A DNA stretch of 64,000 nucleotides, taken from the NCBI RefSeq assembly GCF_002776525.5, contig NC_045449.1, forward strand, positions 4,693,649 through 4,757,648, given 5' to 3'. The position numbers were made by a program, and so were the translations under genes. Positions 35,056 through 46,800 of this stretch are shown here, piece by piece. How positions within the stretch are numbered: the stretch's first letter is position 1; each line of letters begins with the position of its first letter. Under the pieces are notes generated by a model. It ran no database searches. It had not been told where the DNA came from and was given only the letters and a program-made list of their open reading frames with translations. The DNA comes from Piliocolobus tephrosceles (lineage: Eukaryota > Chordata > Mammalia > Primates > Cercopithecidae).

Positions 35056-36480
35056 CTAAAGTGGACTTTTTACACAATCCAACCCCCTCTTAGCTTGTGG
35101 GAGGGGAACAAGGCGTCAAACAGTTAAATACTTGCACAGAGACACACGACTAATGCCAGAGTTGAAAACCCTTCTCCCATGCTCTTTCTGCCACACCAAG
35201 CAGCATCTCAGCGACTTTCGTGCTTTCAGCGGCTGTTGTGATACATAATTGTAGACTGCCACATTTTCATATTTGAGTACTTGGCCAATCTATACAATTA
35301 TAAGGTTTTATATTTCTCATATATCGGTGAGCTCCCTTTTGTGTCTAATTTGGGAGTTATTACATAGTTTGTGCTCAAGAAATATGTAATGGATGAATGA
35401 AGTGAGATACGATTATGTTACAGGTTTTCTCTGCTTAGGGCTTCGCCCAGTGCAGGGCAAATGGAGGCGCTCACTCAGAAGATACTTAGTGGTTGAATAA
35501 TAACGGGGCATCGTTAAATATCAGGCTGAGGTGTTGGGACTCTCTAAGCATTGGGGAGCCCCACTACCAGTTCTGGGCAGAAGAGTAAAATCAGGAAAGC
35601 GCCATTTTGGAAGAGTTAAATCAGTGGCAGCAGAAGGAAGACATGGGGAGGCAAGAGCTCCAGGAGGGAGGATGTGAGGGATTGGTCTGAGGTGGCAGAC
35701 AAGCCAGGCACATTTTGAAGGGAGAAAGGACAGGGTGGCTGCGATACAGGAAAGGGAGGAGGAGGAGGATTAGGCAGAGACTAGACCATGGTGGGAAAGG
35801 GGTGCTGCTATTGAAACATGGAGCATCTGGGTGGGGAGAGGGTAAGAGATCACAACGAGAGTGCCACGTGCGGGACCCCATCTTGCTTCTCTGAATCACC
35901 CTTTCCAGTAGGAGTTTTCAGGAAACCAACTTGAAACCCATTAAATGTCGATATCTGAACCCAGGGTGTCTGACCTCAAATACTCCTTCATCCCTCAGTG
36001 CCGCCCAAACATAGGGGAAGGAGACAGATTGGGAGTCAAGGTTACAAAATTAAAATGTACTTATAGTAATTTGAGTTGACGGTGACAGATCATTACAGCT
36101 CTAACAGGCCCACAGTATTTTCCCTCTTAGATTAGGAGTGTTCAGAAAATTATGACCATAGGTCCTTTTTCCTGTCTTCCTCCATCTCAGAAAGAACTAC
36201 AGTTTGATTCAAGGACTTTGCAGCAGTCAGTTCAGAGGCCTCAGAATGGATGAGTTCTTCTGTTGGGCAGCTCTGTGGGGAACTCTGTGGTCTTTGAGCC
36301 TCTAATCTACAACTGAAGATGGATGAGATGACTTTTCTCAGGTTATTTCCAGCTCTCAGGGTCAGAAAGACCTTTCGTTAGCCCTCCGCACTGCAGTGAC
36401 AGCACCTCTCTTTCCTGTGGATCCTACTGTGTTTTACACCTATTAAGTATTTTTTTAGCTGTGCATGCTAGGTTATGGCT
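35056..36480. other. Unique intronic sequence with MIR/L2-like relics
   Basis: About 1.4 kb without full Alus. 35085-35210 looks like an antisense MIR and 35330-35500 like L2-derived sequence. A purine-rich stretch at 35630-35880 is compositionally biased. No gene is recognised. Confidence 0.55.
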
Positions 36481-36489
36481 ATAATAATG

Positions 36490-36620
36490 TGTTAGGAGGC
36501 TGAGGTGGGAGGACTGCTTGAGCCCGGGAGACTGAGGCTGCAGTGAGCTATGATTGTACCACTGCATCCAGCCTGGGTGACAGAGTTAGACCCAGTGTCA
36601 AAAGAAAAAAAAAAAAAAGA
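36490..36620 (+). mobile_element. Alu right-arm fragment
   Basis: GGAGGCTGAGGTGGGAGG to an A tail; the left arm is missing. Confidence 0.88.
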
Positions 36621-37104
36621 GCCATCATTCTGCAGGAGGTGCAGGAGTGTGGACAGTACTGGACTCTATGTCTCTTCAGCTTGCAGCTCCACCTCCCAAC
36701 TTCTTTCTCTCAAAAAAAAAAAAAAAAAAAGTTCTGCCAGGAGGGTGTGGGTGGCCTCCGACAGCAGCTGTGTTACTGAGGCCAGGCCTGCCTGCTCTTG
36801 GCCCAGGGGCAGGATGAGCCTCTTTAGAGGCTTTGTTCGAGCCCTTCGGGCCCTCTCCTCCTGGTACTGCTTGGTTCAGAAAAGTAGGAACGGAAAGTTC
36901 TCCCCTCTGAGAGGCCCTTTCTCACCATCACCTGCTCACTCCCTTCCTCCAGGTCCCTCTGCTCCCAATTGCCTCAAACCCTGGCCTGGAGGCCCTCAGT
37001 GTCAGGGGGACTGGGAAGAGGGAAGGACAAAAGGGTGGTGGCCCTCAAATTCCTGCTCCCTGCTAGCTTTCCTCATCCCTGCTTTTAAGAAGTAAGATGA
37101 TAAT

Positions 37105-37290
37105 AATGGTCATTAACTTTTATTGGGCACACGCTCTGGTGCCAGGAACCATCTGAAGCATTTGATGGGCATTTCTCCACTAAAATGTGAGTACCAACCC
37201 CAGAGGCAGGTTCTCGGGCACCCTCATTTTGCAGATGAGGATACAGACGCAGTTTCTCAGTGGATTTGAAATCGGGAACATGTCTTTGAA
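37105..37290 (-). mobile_element. MIR relic
   Basis: CATTTTGCAGATGAGGATACAGACG with the preceding ATTGGGCACACGCTCTGGTGCCAGG. Confidence 0.7.
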
Positions 37291-37332
37291 AAGCTCTCTA
37301 GGCTCTGACTTCCACGTTCTCTCGCTTCTATT

Positions 37333-37635
37333 GTTTTTTTTTTTTTTTTTCCCGAGATAGAGTCTTGCTCTGTCACCCAGGCTGGAGGGCAGTGGCACAG
37401 TCTCGGCTCGCTGCAACCTCCGCCTCCCGGGTTCACGTCATTCACCTGCCTCAGCCTCCCGAGTAGCTGGGACTACAGGTGCCCGTCACCACGCCCAGCT
37501 AATTTTTTGTATTTTTAGTAGAGACGGGGTTTCACCGTGTTAGCCAGGATGGTCTCAATCTCCTGACCTTGTGATCCGCCCACCTCGGCCTCCCAAAGTG
37601 CTGGGATTACAGGCGAGAGCCACCGTGCCCGGCCA
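37333..37635 (-). mobile_element. AluY-type copy, 218 bases before MINK1 exon 2
   Basis: Full-length antisense copy with a T tail at 37335-37350. Confidence 0.94.
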
Positions 37636-37853
37636 CTCACTTCTTCTAACTTTTCCCGTAGAACGTTCATTCTGAACCAATCCAGGAAAAAGGGCAGCCA
37701 GCCACCAGGGTTCCCGCTGCGTGCCCTCCTGATATACTGGTGTTTGCTCTCATATCTTGACTGGATACCACTTTCCCCTTCTCTAGCTCTGTAATCCTTT
37801 TCTAAAGTTCTGACGCAGTATTCTTCTGTCTCCCTCCTGTCCCCTGCCCCTAG

Positions 37854-40800
37854 GACCCTGCTGGGATCTTTGAGCTTGTGGAGGTGGTCGGCAATGGAAC
37901 CTACGGACAGGTGTACAAGGTGAGACGAATGGTGCGGAATTGTGACCTCCACATCTGCAGGGCACTCCTGGGAGGAGTGGAAGGAAGTAGATTCTTGGTC
38001 TGCAGGTCTGAGCGGGGCTACGGGAGATGCCAGAGGCCCTGGAAAGGTAGAGGGGGGAGAGGAAAGAGCACCCAGGAGGAGGCACTATTGATGCCTCTCT
38101 CTGCCTGAGTGCAGAGCCAGTCCCGGACGTGGTGGGAATAGGCCAGCAGCCAGGAAGGGTGGCTTGCAGCAGTGAGAGCAGGCGGAAGGGCATATGGCCT
38201 TGTATGTCAGAACTCTCCTGGGATTCAGACAGAGCTAAGGCCAGAGGTGTGGGTTTGGCCTCTCCCCGGACCACAAAGAGACCCAGGACTTTGAGGTAGT
38301 GGCACCTAATGGGTGGCCTTCTGTAGAGGGGAGGTGGTCTCTGCTCCCACAGCTGGCCTGCTGGAGCCAGAGCTAGAACCAGAACTCAGGCTTTCTGCTT
38401 TTGAGCTGCCTCTGTCCCTGACAGAAGTGGCATGTTCTCAGCCACCGATGGTAGCTTTTAGGTTGGCCAGCCCAGCCCTCCGGTGGCCTGACCACTGCTC
38501 ACATTTGCATGGGTGGAGCCGCTGCGGCGGGGAGTGAGGATGCTCAGGGTGAATGCTGCCTCTTACTGGAGCCCCCTGGGACCCGTGGCTTTTTCATCTC
38601 CAGACAGAGTGCTGGATACTGTCACAAGTCTCTTCTGCATCTCTAGCCCCGTGTTTCCTGTGTCACTGAGACCACCTGCCTTTCTCTTACGCTCCTTCTC
38701 TTGCAAACTTTGGGGAAACAGGCACCCCACCCGCAATCTCTTGCCTTGTTGTTGCCATGGGAATAGTGGTGCCATATGCTTCTGCGTCTCTGGGCTTGGG
38801 GTCTTGAATGGCTAAGGATAAAAATAACCCATGGGCTGGCAAAGCCAATCCATCCCCACGAGGGGCCACCTTCCTGCACTCCGCTCCTCCCCAGGAAGCC
38901 TTTGGGCTTTCCTCTTCAAGCCTTAGATGCTCCCACTAGGAATTTCAGAAAGATGTTGGGGGAGGAGGTCAATGACTGGGACACACTCAAGAAGAGGAAG
39001 TTTTTTCCCGCTCGGACTGGTGACGGTGACGGGAGCATTAGCCAAGCAGTCGGCTAGCCCCTCTGTGTTTCTCTGAGTTCCCTAAAATCTCAGCTCTGTC
39101 TCTGCTCTTTCCCTATCGACAAGAATAAAAAGCTGTGTGGGTGAAGTTGATTCTGGGAGAGGCCTCCTGTCCAGAGTTGGCGAGTCAGGAAAGCACCCCA
39201 GCATTTTGTCTTGCTTAGGAGAAGAGGGTGAGGCAAAGCCCCTCCCTCCCCAGCCTCCTCCTCCTCCTCCCTCCATCCTCCATTAGGATGGAGAAGTATC
39301 TTTCCCACCCTGCTCTAACTTTCAGACTGTAAAGTCCAAGCCAGAGAGGCTAGAACAGAACATAAGTGTTTCTTACTCATCTGTCTTGAGTTTTTCTGGG
39401 AGGAGACCCTTCGCCTTTATTGAGCCTGTAACTTGGAAGTCCACTGTAGGTGGTTTTTCTGTTGACCATGATGGCTCTGGAGTGCTCGGCCTCTGTCCAC
39501 TCCCATGAGCAGCACGTTCACTGAGGTGTGTAGCCACAATGAGGGGTACTTTATTTTTATTTATTTTTTTTTGAGACAGAGTCTCGCTTTGTCCCCCAGG
39601 CTGGAGTGCAGTGGCCTGGTCTTGGCTTGCCTCCCAGGTTTAAGCAATTCTCCTGCCTCAGCCTCCTGAGTAGCTGGGATTACAGGCGCCTGCCACCACA
39701 CCCGGATAATTTTTGTATTTTTAGTAGAGACAGGGTTTCTCCATGTTGGCCAGGCTGGTCTCGAACTCCTGGTCTCAAGTGATACGCCTACTTCGGCCTC
39801 CCAAAGTGTTGGGATTACAGGCATGAGCCACGGCGCCCACCCAAGGGGCACTTTGTAAGACAGAAAACAGTCAAAAGCTGTGTCTCCCAGAGTCAAGCCG
39901 TCAGAATGTTCCGCTCTCTGAGCATAGACTCAGATCCCTCTGTCCTACAGGGTCGGCATGTCAAGACTGGGCAGCTGGCTGCCATCAAGGTCATGGATGT
40001 CACCGAGGTAGGGAGTGGAGCTGGGCAGTGGGAGGGTTGGACCACCGAGAAGGGAGTGTGGGGGGAGTCTCAGGGCTCAGCTCCTCCCATTTGCCTAGGA
40101 CGAGGAGGAAGAGATCAAACAGGAGATCAACATGCTGAAAAAATACTCTCACCACCGCAACATTGCCACCTACTATGGAGCCTTCATCAAGAAGAGCCCC
40201 CCGGGAAACGATGACCAGCTCTGGGTGAGAAACACCCCCCTGCCTGCCCTCCCCGCACCCCGTCTCTGGGCCGTTCACTAGGACTCGGTATCAATGCCCA
40301 GCATCTCTCCTTGCCAGCTACCCTCCCTCCGGTCTACCCAGCCTCCCCTGTCCCTGGGCCCAGAGGAGCCTCCTGCCTCATGGATGGCCCCGCACTCCAG
40401 CCCCCATGAATTGCAGCCTCTCATTCTTTGAGTGTTTTGTGGGGAGGGGTCCTGGCGTTTGCCCCAACCCTTCCTCTAACCCGTATCTCACACTGTGAGT
40501 TCGGCTCTTAATAAGCAAATATAATCCTGGCAAAGGCTAGAGAGACCATGGGGAGGCCGTCCATCAGTTTTCCTGCCTTTGAGCACAGCTCCTGGGAAAG
40601 CAACAGAACCAAAATATTTGTGGGAGATAACAGAGCCCAGATTCCTCCCAGCACCCCACACACTACAGTGCACCCAGCCCTTCTGGGTCACCATTCAAAC
40701 CAGAGCCTGCTGCGGAGCTTGGGGCCTCCCCCAAATTCCTCCTGCCTGGCCCAGAACATTCTTAAGAGTCATTCCCCTCCCTAGCCTGGGCACTGGTGCT

Positions 40801-43800
40801 GACATGTTCCCCCAGCCTCACCCTTTGTGGTACTGAGCCCAGTCCCTGAGGATGGAGCAGCAGGGAGTATGGCAATGGCTGTCGGGAATTTTGGCACTGA
40901 TGCCAGGTCTCCCCTCCCAGCAGTCATTCAGACGACAAGCACTTACTAAGCACTTCTGTGTACTCTGTATAGATGAGCATGAGCCATGGTCCTGGCCTCC
41001 AAGGCCCTTTGGCTTTTTGGGAACACACACACTCATGCACACAAAGAAAGGGAGAAAGGTGACAGGGAGGTGTACCTGCCAGGTGTGTGTGGCGATCATG
41101 TCTGGCTAGAGGCATTAGTGGCGGGGCGCCCCCTTCTGGACCTGTTGGGCACAGCTCCTCCCCTCCTCTCACTGTGCTCTGCTTTCCAAGGAGTAGGCAC
41201 ATGCAAATTACTTTTATTGCATATGCAAATATATGTGTCCATCCAACCTTTTCCTGCATTGGATGTGGCTTTTAGTGAAAACTTGGACAAGTATGCTGAT
41301 TCCCAAGAAGCCTGGTTGGAGCCATCTTCTCTGCCTCCGGGTCTCAGCTGCTCTCCCTGGGAGGTGCAGACCCAGAGCCCTCCTCATCTCCTGGCCTTGT
41401 TACTCTTTTTTCTGGAGGAGTTTCTCTCAGGGTCTTCCCAGGTTCCCTGCTGCAGCTGTCTAGATAGACCCTACGCACTCTTTCTGTCTCTAGCAGACCT
41501 GGAGAATCACTGATTCTTAGTCCCTTTTCTGCTTCTAAGTCAGGGACTGGCAAACTTTTTCTGTGAAGGGCCAGACAGTAAATATTTTAGGCTTTGCGGG
41601 TCATATTTGCTGTCCCAGCTGCTCAATTCTGTTGTTGTACCACGAAAGCAGCAATAGACAGTACATAAACGAATGAGCATTGCTATACCCCCAACTGAGG
41701 TCACTGAGGTCACTCACATTTGAATGTTTTTTCACTTTCACATGTCATAAAATATGATTCTTTTTTTTGTTTTTTCCCGCAACCATTTAACAATGTAAAA
41801 ACCAGGCCGGACGCAATGGCTCAAGCCTGTGATCCCAGCACTTTGGGAGGCTGAGGTGGGTGGATCATGTGAAGTCAGGAGTTCAAGACCAGCCGGGTCA
41901 ACACAGTGAAACAGTCTCTACTAAAAATACAAAAATTAACTGGGGTGTGGTGGCAGGCGCCTGTGGTCCCAGCTACTTGGGAGGCTGAGGCAGGAGAATC
42001 ACTTGAACCTGGGAGGCAGAGGCTGCAGTGAGCTGACATCGCGCCACTGCACTCCACTCTGGGCGACAGAGTAAGACTCTGTCTCAAAAAAAAAAAAAAA
42101 AAAAAGGTCAAAAAATCAAATTAACTTTTAAGTNNNNNNNNNNNNNNNNNNNNNNNNNNNNNNNNNNNNNNNNNNNNNNNNNNNNNNNNNNNNNNNNNNN
42201 NNNNNNNNNNNNNNNNNNNNNNNNNNNNNNNNNTTGAGACAGAGTCTCGCTGTGTCGCCCAGGCTGGAGTGCAGTGGCACGATCTCGGCTCACTGCAACC
42301 TCTGCCTCCCAGGTTTAAGCGATTTTCCTGCCTCAGCCTCCTGAGTAGCTGGGATTACAGGTGCCCACCACCATGCATGGCTAATTTTTTGTATTTTTAG
42401 TAGAGATGGGGTTTCACCATATTAGCCAGGCTGGTCTCGAACTCCTGATCTCGTGATCCACCTGCCTCAGCCTCCCAAAGTACTGGGACAGGCGTGAGCC
42501 ACCGCACCCGGCTGTAAAGCAGTAGTTCTTAACCGCTTTAGAGTTTGGAATCCCATTGAGAATCTGATGAAACTACTAGACCCTTCCTCAAGGAAAACGC
42601 ATATACCTACATCATTTTGTCTACAGTTTCAGGGATTCATTGGACTCCTACTCTGATCCCAGCCCCACCTGCCAGTTCTGTATTCTTTCTCTCTCTCCCT
42701 TTTTTTTTTTTTTTCTTTTTTTGAGACGGAATCTTGCTCACCATATTGGCCAGGCTGGTCTTGAACTCCTGACCTCAGGTGATCTGCCTGCCTCAGCCTC
42801 CCAAAGTGCTGGGATCACAGGCGTGAGCCACCACACCCAGCCTTTTTCCCTCTCTCTCGACTTCAGGAAGTCCTGTGGCCCTTGTGAGGCTTCTGTGGCC
42901 CTTGCTTTCCAGCTCATACGAGTTCTAGCCCCAAGGTCTCTGGTCCTTCTCCAGGAGTCTAGCAGGGGATTGGGGTGGGGGTTGGGGGGCTTGTCTGACT
43001 GATACTTTTCCTTTGCGTACCTTCCTGGGATCCTAGCTGGTGATGGAGTTCTGTGGTGCTGGTTCAGTGACTGACCTGGTAAAGAACACGAAAGGAAACG
43101 CCCTGAAGGAGGACTGTATCGCCTACATCTGCAGGGAGATCCTCAGGGTGAGCTCCAGGCCCCTCCCCTTGTCCTCTCCTCCTCTGCCACCCTGGCTGGA
43201 GCTTCTCCATGAGCAAAGATCCTCCCTGCACTGGGAAGAGACATAACTGCCCCCTCTCGGGAGCAGCAGGCCTGATGCAGGTGGGATGTGGAAGCAGGGT
43301 CCCAGCCTTGGGAAGTCTCAGGCTGCTGGAGGAGACAGGCTCCTCTGTTTCCAAGCTCTGCCACTTCTCCACCTATAACCCTGCAACTTTGGGAATTCAC
43401 CTGGAGCCACCACTCTGAGGAAGCTCTCCAGGACAGCTCAGCTTGCTTGGGCTCCTGATGGAGAGGGTCTGCTCTTTCATCCCAGCCCTGTCCAGACTGA
43501 CTGCCCCTTGTCCCCTCAACTCAGTCCCCACTTACTCTTTCCCACCCCATCCAACACCATGGCTAATTTCCCTGCTCTCCTGTCCCAGGGTCTGGCCCAT
43601 CTCCATGCCCACAAGGTCATCCATCGAGACATCAAGGGGCAGAATGTGCTGCTGACAGAGAATGCTGAGGTCAAGCTAGGTGCGCCGGCTCCTTCGGAGG
43701 CTGACGGGGCCCTTTCACCCCCAGAACAGAGAATTGAGGCACCCCTTTTTCCCTCTGGTGGCTCAGGCCCAACTTCCTCCCTGTTGGGGAGGCTCACTCC

Positions 43801-46800
43801 CTCCCCGTTCCCCTCTCCCCCTGGAATGCCCTGCCTCCTGCTGAAAATCCTTCAGGAAGCTCTACACCTGTCACCTGTTATGAGCCAGGTGCTCTGCAGG
43901 TTGCTCTGGGGAGCTGGGATCTGATGACCCTCCTGCCTGGGATGCTGTCTGTGATCCTTTCACCGGGGTTTTTCTCTAAGATGCAGGAAGGTGGAATCAG
44001 GTGCTTCAGGATGTTGGTGGGGTAAAGGAGGGTGCTGGGGTGTCTGGGTAGGGCCAGGACCTCAGCTGCCTCAGGCAAGTCCTGTGTGTGCATGCAGGGA
44101 TGTGAGGCAAGGGAGCAGGGGTGACTCTCCACGCTGACCCCTCCCTCTGTGTCTTCACAGTGGATTTTGGGGTGAGTGCTCAGCTGGACCGCACCGTGGG
44201 CAGACGGAACACTTTCATTGGGACTCCCTACTGGATGGCTCCAGAGGTCATCGCCTGTGATGAGAACCCCGATGCCACATATGATTACAGGGTATGGAGT
44301 GGAAAGTTGGGAGCATGGGGGCTGCCAAGGGCAGGAAGCAGTATGGGGACCATGGGGCCTGAGCAGGCTGGGGAACAAAGGAAGGTCGGATGATGTTAGC
44401 AGTGAGGGGCTGGGGAACATCTTACGGCAAGGCAAGTGTGGGTGGGAAGATGGGAGGGGTTGGAGAGCACTGCTGCAGGAAGGAGCGTGGCCCAGGAAGG
44501 CTCCTGAAGAGGCCAGGGTGGTGGGTGAAGAGAGGCTGCAAGGCAGAGTTGTCGGGAATATTCACTTGTTCCTTCTCTCCCATCTGTAGAGTGACATTTG
44601 GTCTCTAGGAATCACAGCCATCGAGATGGCAGAGGGAGCCCCCCGTAAGTTCTGAGTCTGCCGGGGGTGGGAGCGGAGGGAAAGCAAGGGCCCAGAGAGG
44701 GCTGTAGGGAGGAGCTGGGTCCTGGGTCCTGCTGAGGAAGGGTCCTGTAGCTCCAGTGCAGTGAAAGGGACTGAGGGCGTCTCTTCTGTGTCCAGCTCTG
44801 TGTGACATGCACCCCATGCGAGCCCTCTTCCTCATTCCTCGGAACCCTCCGCCCAGACTCAAGTCCAAGAAGTGGTAGGTCTCTGACAGTGTGGGCTCTG
44901 GGAAGGAAGGTCCCTGGACAAGGCCGTCCCCACCTTCATGCCCTCTGTGCTCAGGCTTGGATCTCACCAGAGAAGAGATTTTGGGGGCAGAGGGCGGTGA
45001 CTGGTGTTGGGATATGAAGACAGGAGGGATGTCAAGGTGGCTTGTGGATGAGTGATCCACCCTCTTCCTCCTGCACCCATCCCTTCTGAGGGGACCCTCC
45101 TAGTGTGAGCCACCACTGTTTCCAGGTCTAAGAAGTTCATTGACTTCATTGACACATGTCTCATCAAGACTTACCTGAGCCGCCCACCCACGGAGCAGCT
45201 GCTGAAGTTTCCCTTCATCCGGGACCAGCCCACGGAGCGGCAGGTCCGCATCCAGCTTAAGGACCACATTGACCGATCCCGGAAGAAGCGGGGTGAGAAA
45301 GGTCAGTGGGCAGGCTGGAGGGGGCAGGTACTAGGGGACACTCCAGCCTGGCTCCTCTCTGCCAGCCCTGCTCGCTCCTGGCTCCCCTTCCTGCTCCCCT
45401 CCTTGGCCCCAGCTCTCCCTGTCCAAGGAGATCGTTCTCAAACTTGCAACCCCCGAGGGGTTTTCCCTCCTTTCCCTCCCAATCTGAGTCAGCCCTCCAG
45501 AGGAGGACCGGCCTTTCACGTCCTTATGAAAACTCCATGCTAAGCACATACGTGTGCGAGCCTAGGCACAGGCTCTGCCACACCTCAGCTGCCCAGGGAC
45601 CCAGTCCCGGTCCCTGTCCGTACCCACACCTGAGACCCACTGTCCTCCCATTGCTCCCAGGAAGTGGGTGGGGCCCCTCATGCTTGCCCACCCAGACTGA
45701 CCTTCTGGTTATCCCCACCTGAGGTTTCCCTAGCCCACGGCGGGGTCTGGGGCACTGGGTGAGTTAACAGCAGTGGTCTCCCCTGCAGAGGAGACAGAAT
45801 ATGAGTACAGCGGCAGCGAGGAGGAAGACGACAGCCATGGAGAGGAAGGAGAGCCAAGGTAGGCCTGGCAGGCGGAGCGTGGGGTGGGCGGGTCATCACT
45901 GAGTGGGGGGACTAGAGTGGTGCTTGGCTTTGGGGACTCTCGGCCTAGGGGTGGTGGGCACAGAGAGGTAGAGACTCCTAGAAACCAAATTCCCGAGTGC
46001 TAAGAAGTGGAACAAATGAGGGAGCAAGAGCTGGGGAGAGAGCGATTCAGGGTGAAGTTGGGGCGCAGCAGTAATAGGAAAGGAGGACAGGGCTGAAGAC
46101 CGGGCAGAAGGGGACAGTGAGTCTGCTGGCCACCTGGGAGTGGCCAGAGGCAGAGGCTTTGATCCAGTTAAAGCACCCACTCAGGCGGACCCACGGGGTT
46201 GAGAGTGGGAACCAACAGGGTTCTGACCCCAACGCTTCTTTGTGCCACCCCTGCCCAGCTCCATTATGAACGTGCCTGGAGAGTCGACTCTACGCCGGGA
46301 ATTTCTCCGCCTCCAGCAGGAAAATAAGAGCAACTCAGAGGCTTTAAAACAGCAGCAGCAGCTGCAGCAGCAGCAGCAGCGAGACCCCGAGGCGCACATC
46401 AAACACCTGCTGCACCAGCGGCAGAGGCGCATAGAGGAGCAGAAGGAGGAGCGGCGCCGCGTGGAGGAGGTGGGCTGTCTCCCAAGGGCCCAGGCCTGGC
46501 GCGGCCTCCTGCTGACCTGCCCCAGGGTCCATTAGGGCCTCAGGGAGAACAGGTTTTAAAATGCCTTAAATGGGGCTGGGCGCGGTGGCTCACGCCTGTA
46601 ATCCCAGCACTTTGGGAGGCTGAGGTGGGCGGATCATGAGGTCAGGAGATCGAGACCATCCTGGCTAACACGGTGAAACCCCGTCTCTACTAAAAAATAC
46701 AAAAAACTAGCCGGGCGAGGTGGCGGGCACCTGTAGTCCCAGCTACTGGGGAGCCTGAGGCAGGAGAATGGCGTGAACCCAGGAGGCGGAGCTTGCAGTG

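Larger units (their letters stand above)
1..37853 (+). other. MINK1: MINK1 intron 1 (3' portion)
   Basis: The first coding exon known for this gene is not in the window and exon 2 begins at 37854, so this whole stretch is intronic to MINK1. It holds about fifty Alu copies, L1, L2 and MIR relics, one antisense processed pseudogene and one antisense LTR. Open reading frames here are mostly translations of Alu sequence; none shows conserved protein features or a splice pattern that would suggest a gene. Confidence 0.85.
40225..43036 (+). other. MINK1: MINK1 intron 4
   Basis: Contains single-copy sequence (40225-41530), an L2 relic at about 40918-41005, DNA-transposon relics, three Alus and the 100-N gap. 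No optional exon was recognised. Confidence 0.7.
37854..45301 (+). other. MINK1: MINK1 exons 2-10: protein kinase domain
   Basis: The nine exons encode a complete kinase fold. The glycine loop [10 protein letters not shown] is in exon 2, the catalytic lysine in AAIKVMD in exon 3, and the alpha-C helix region ([15 protein letters not shown]) in exon 4. The hinge [10 protein letters not shown] is in exon 5 and the catalytic loop HRDIKGQN in exon 6. The valine before DFG is split across the exon 6/7 junction (43679/44161). The activation segment with GTPYWMAPE is in exon 7, and the C-lobe with SDIWSLG and the RPPTEQLL helix in exons 8-10. Every residue expected for an active kinase is present. 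Introns here also hold Alu, MIR and DNA-transposon relics and the first assembly gap, but no exon is touched by the gap. Confidence 0.96.

Noticed and set aside
36550..37095. Plus-strand 181-codon frame before MINK1 exon 2
   Set aside because: Begins in an Alu arm and runs through A-rich tails encoding poly-lysine. The remainder is compositionally biased, with no recognisable domain and no acceptor/donor pair that fits the MINK1 phase.
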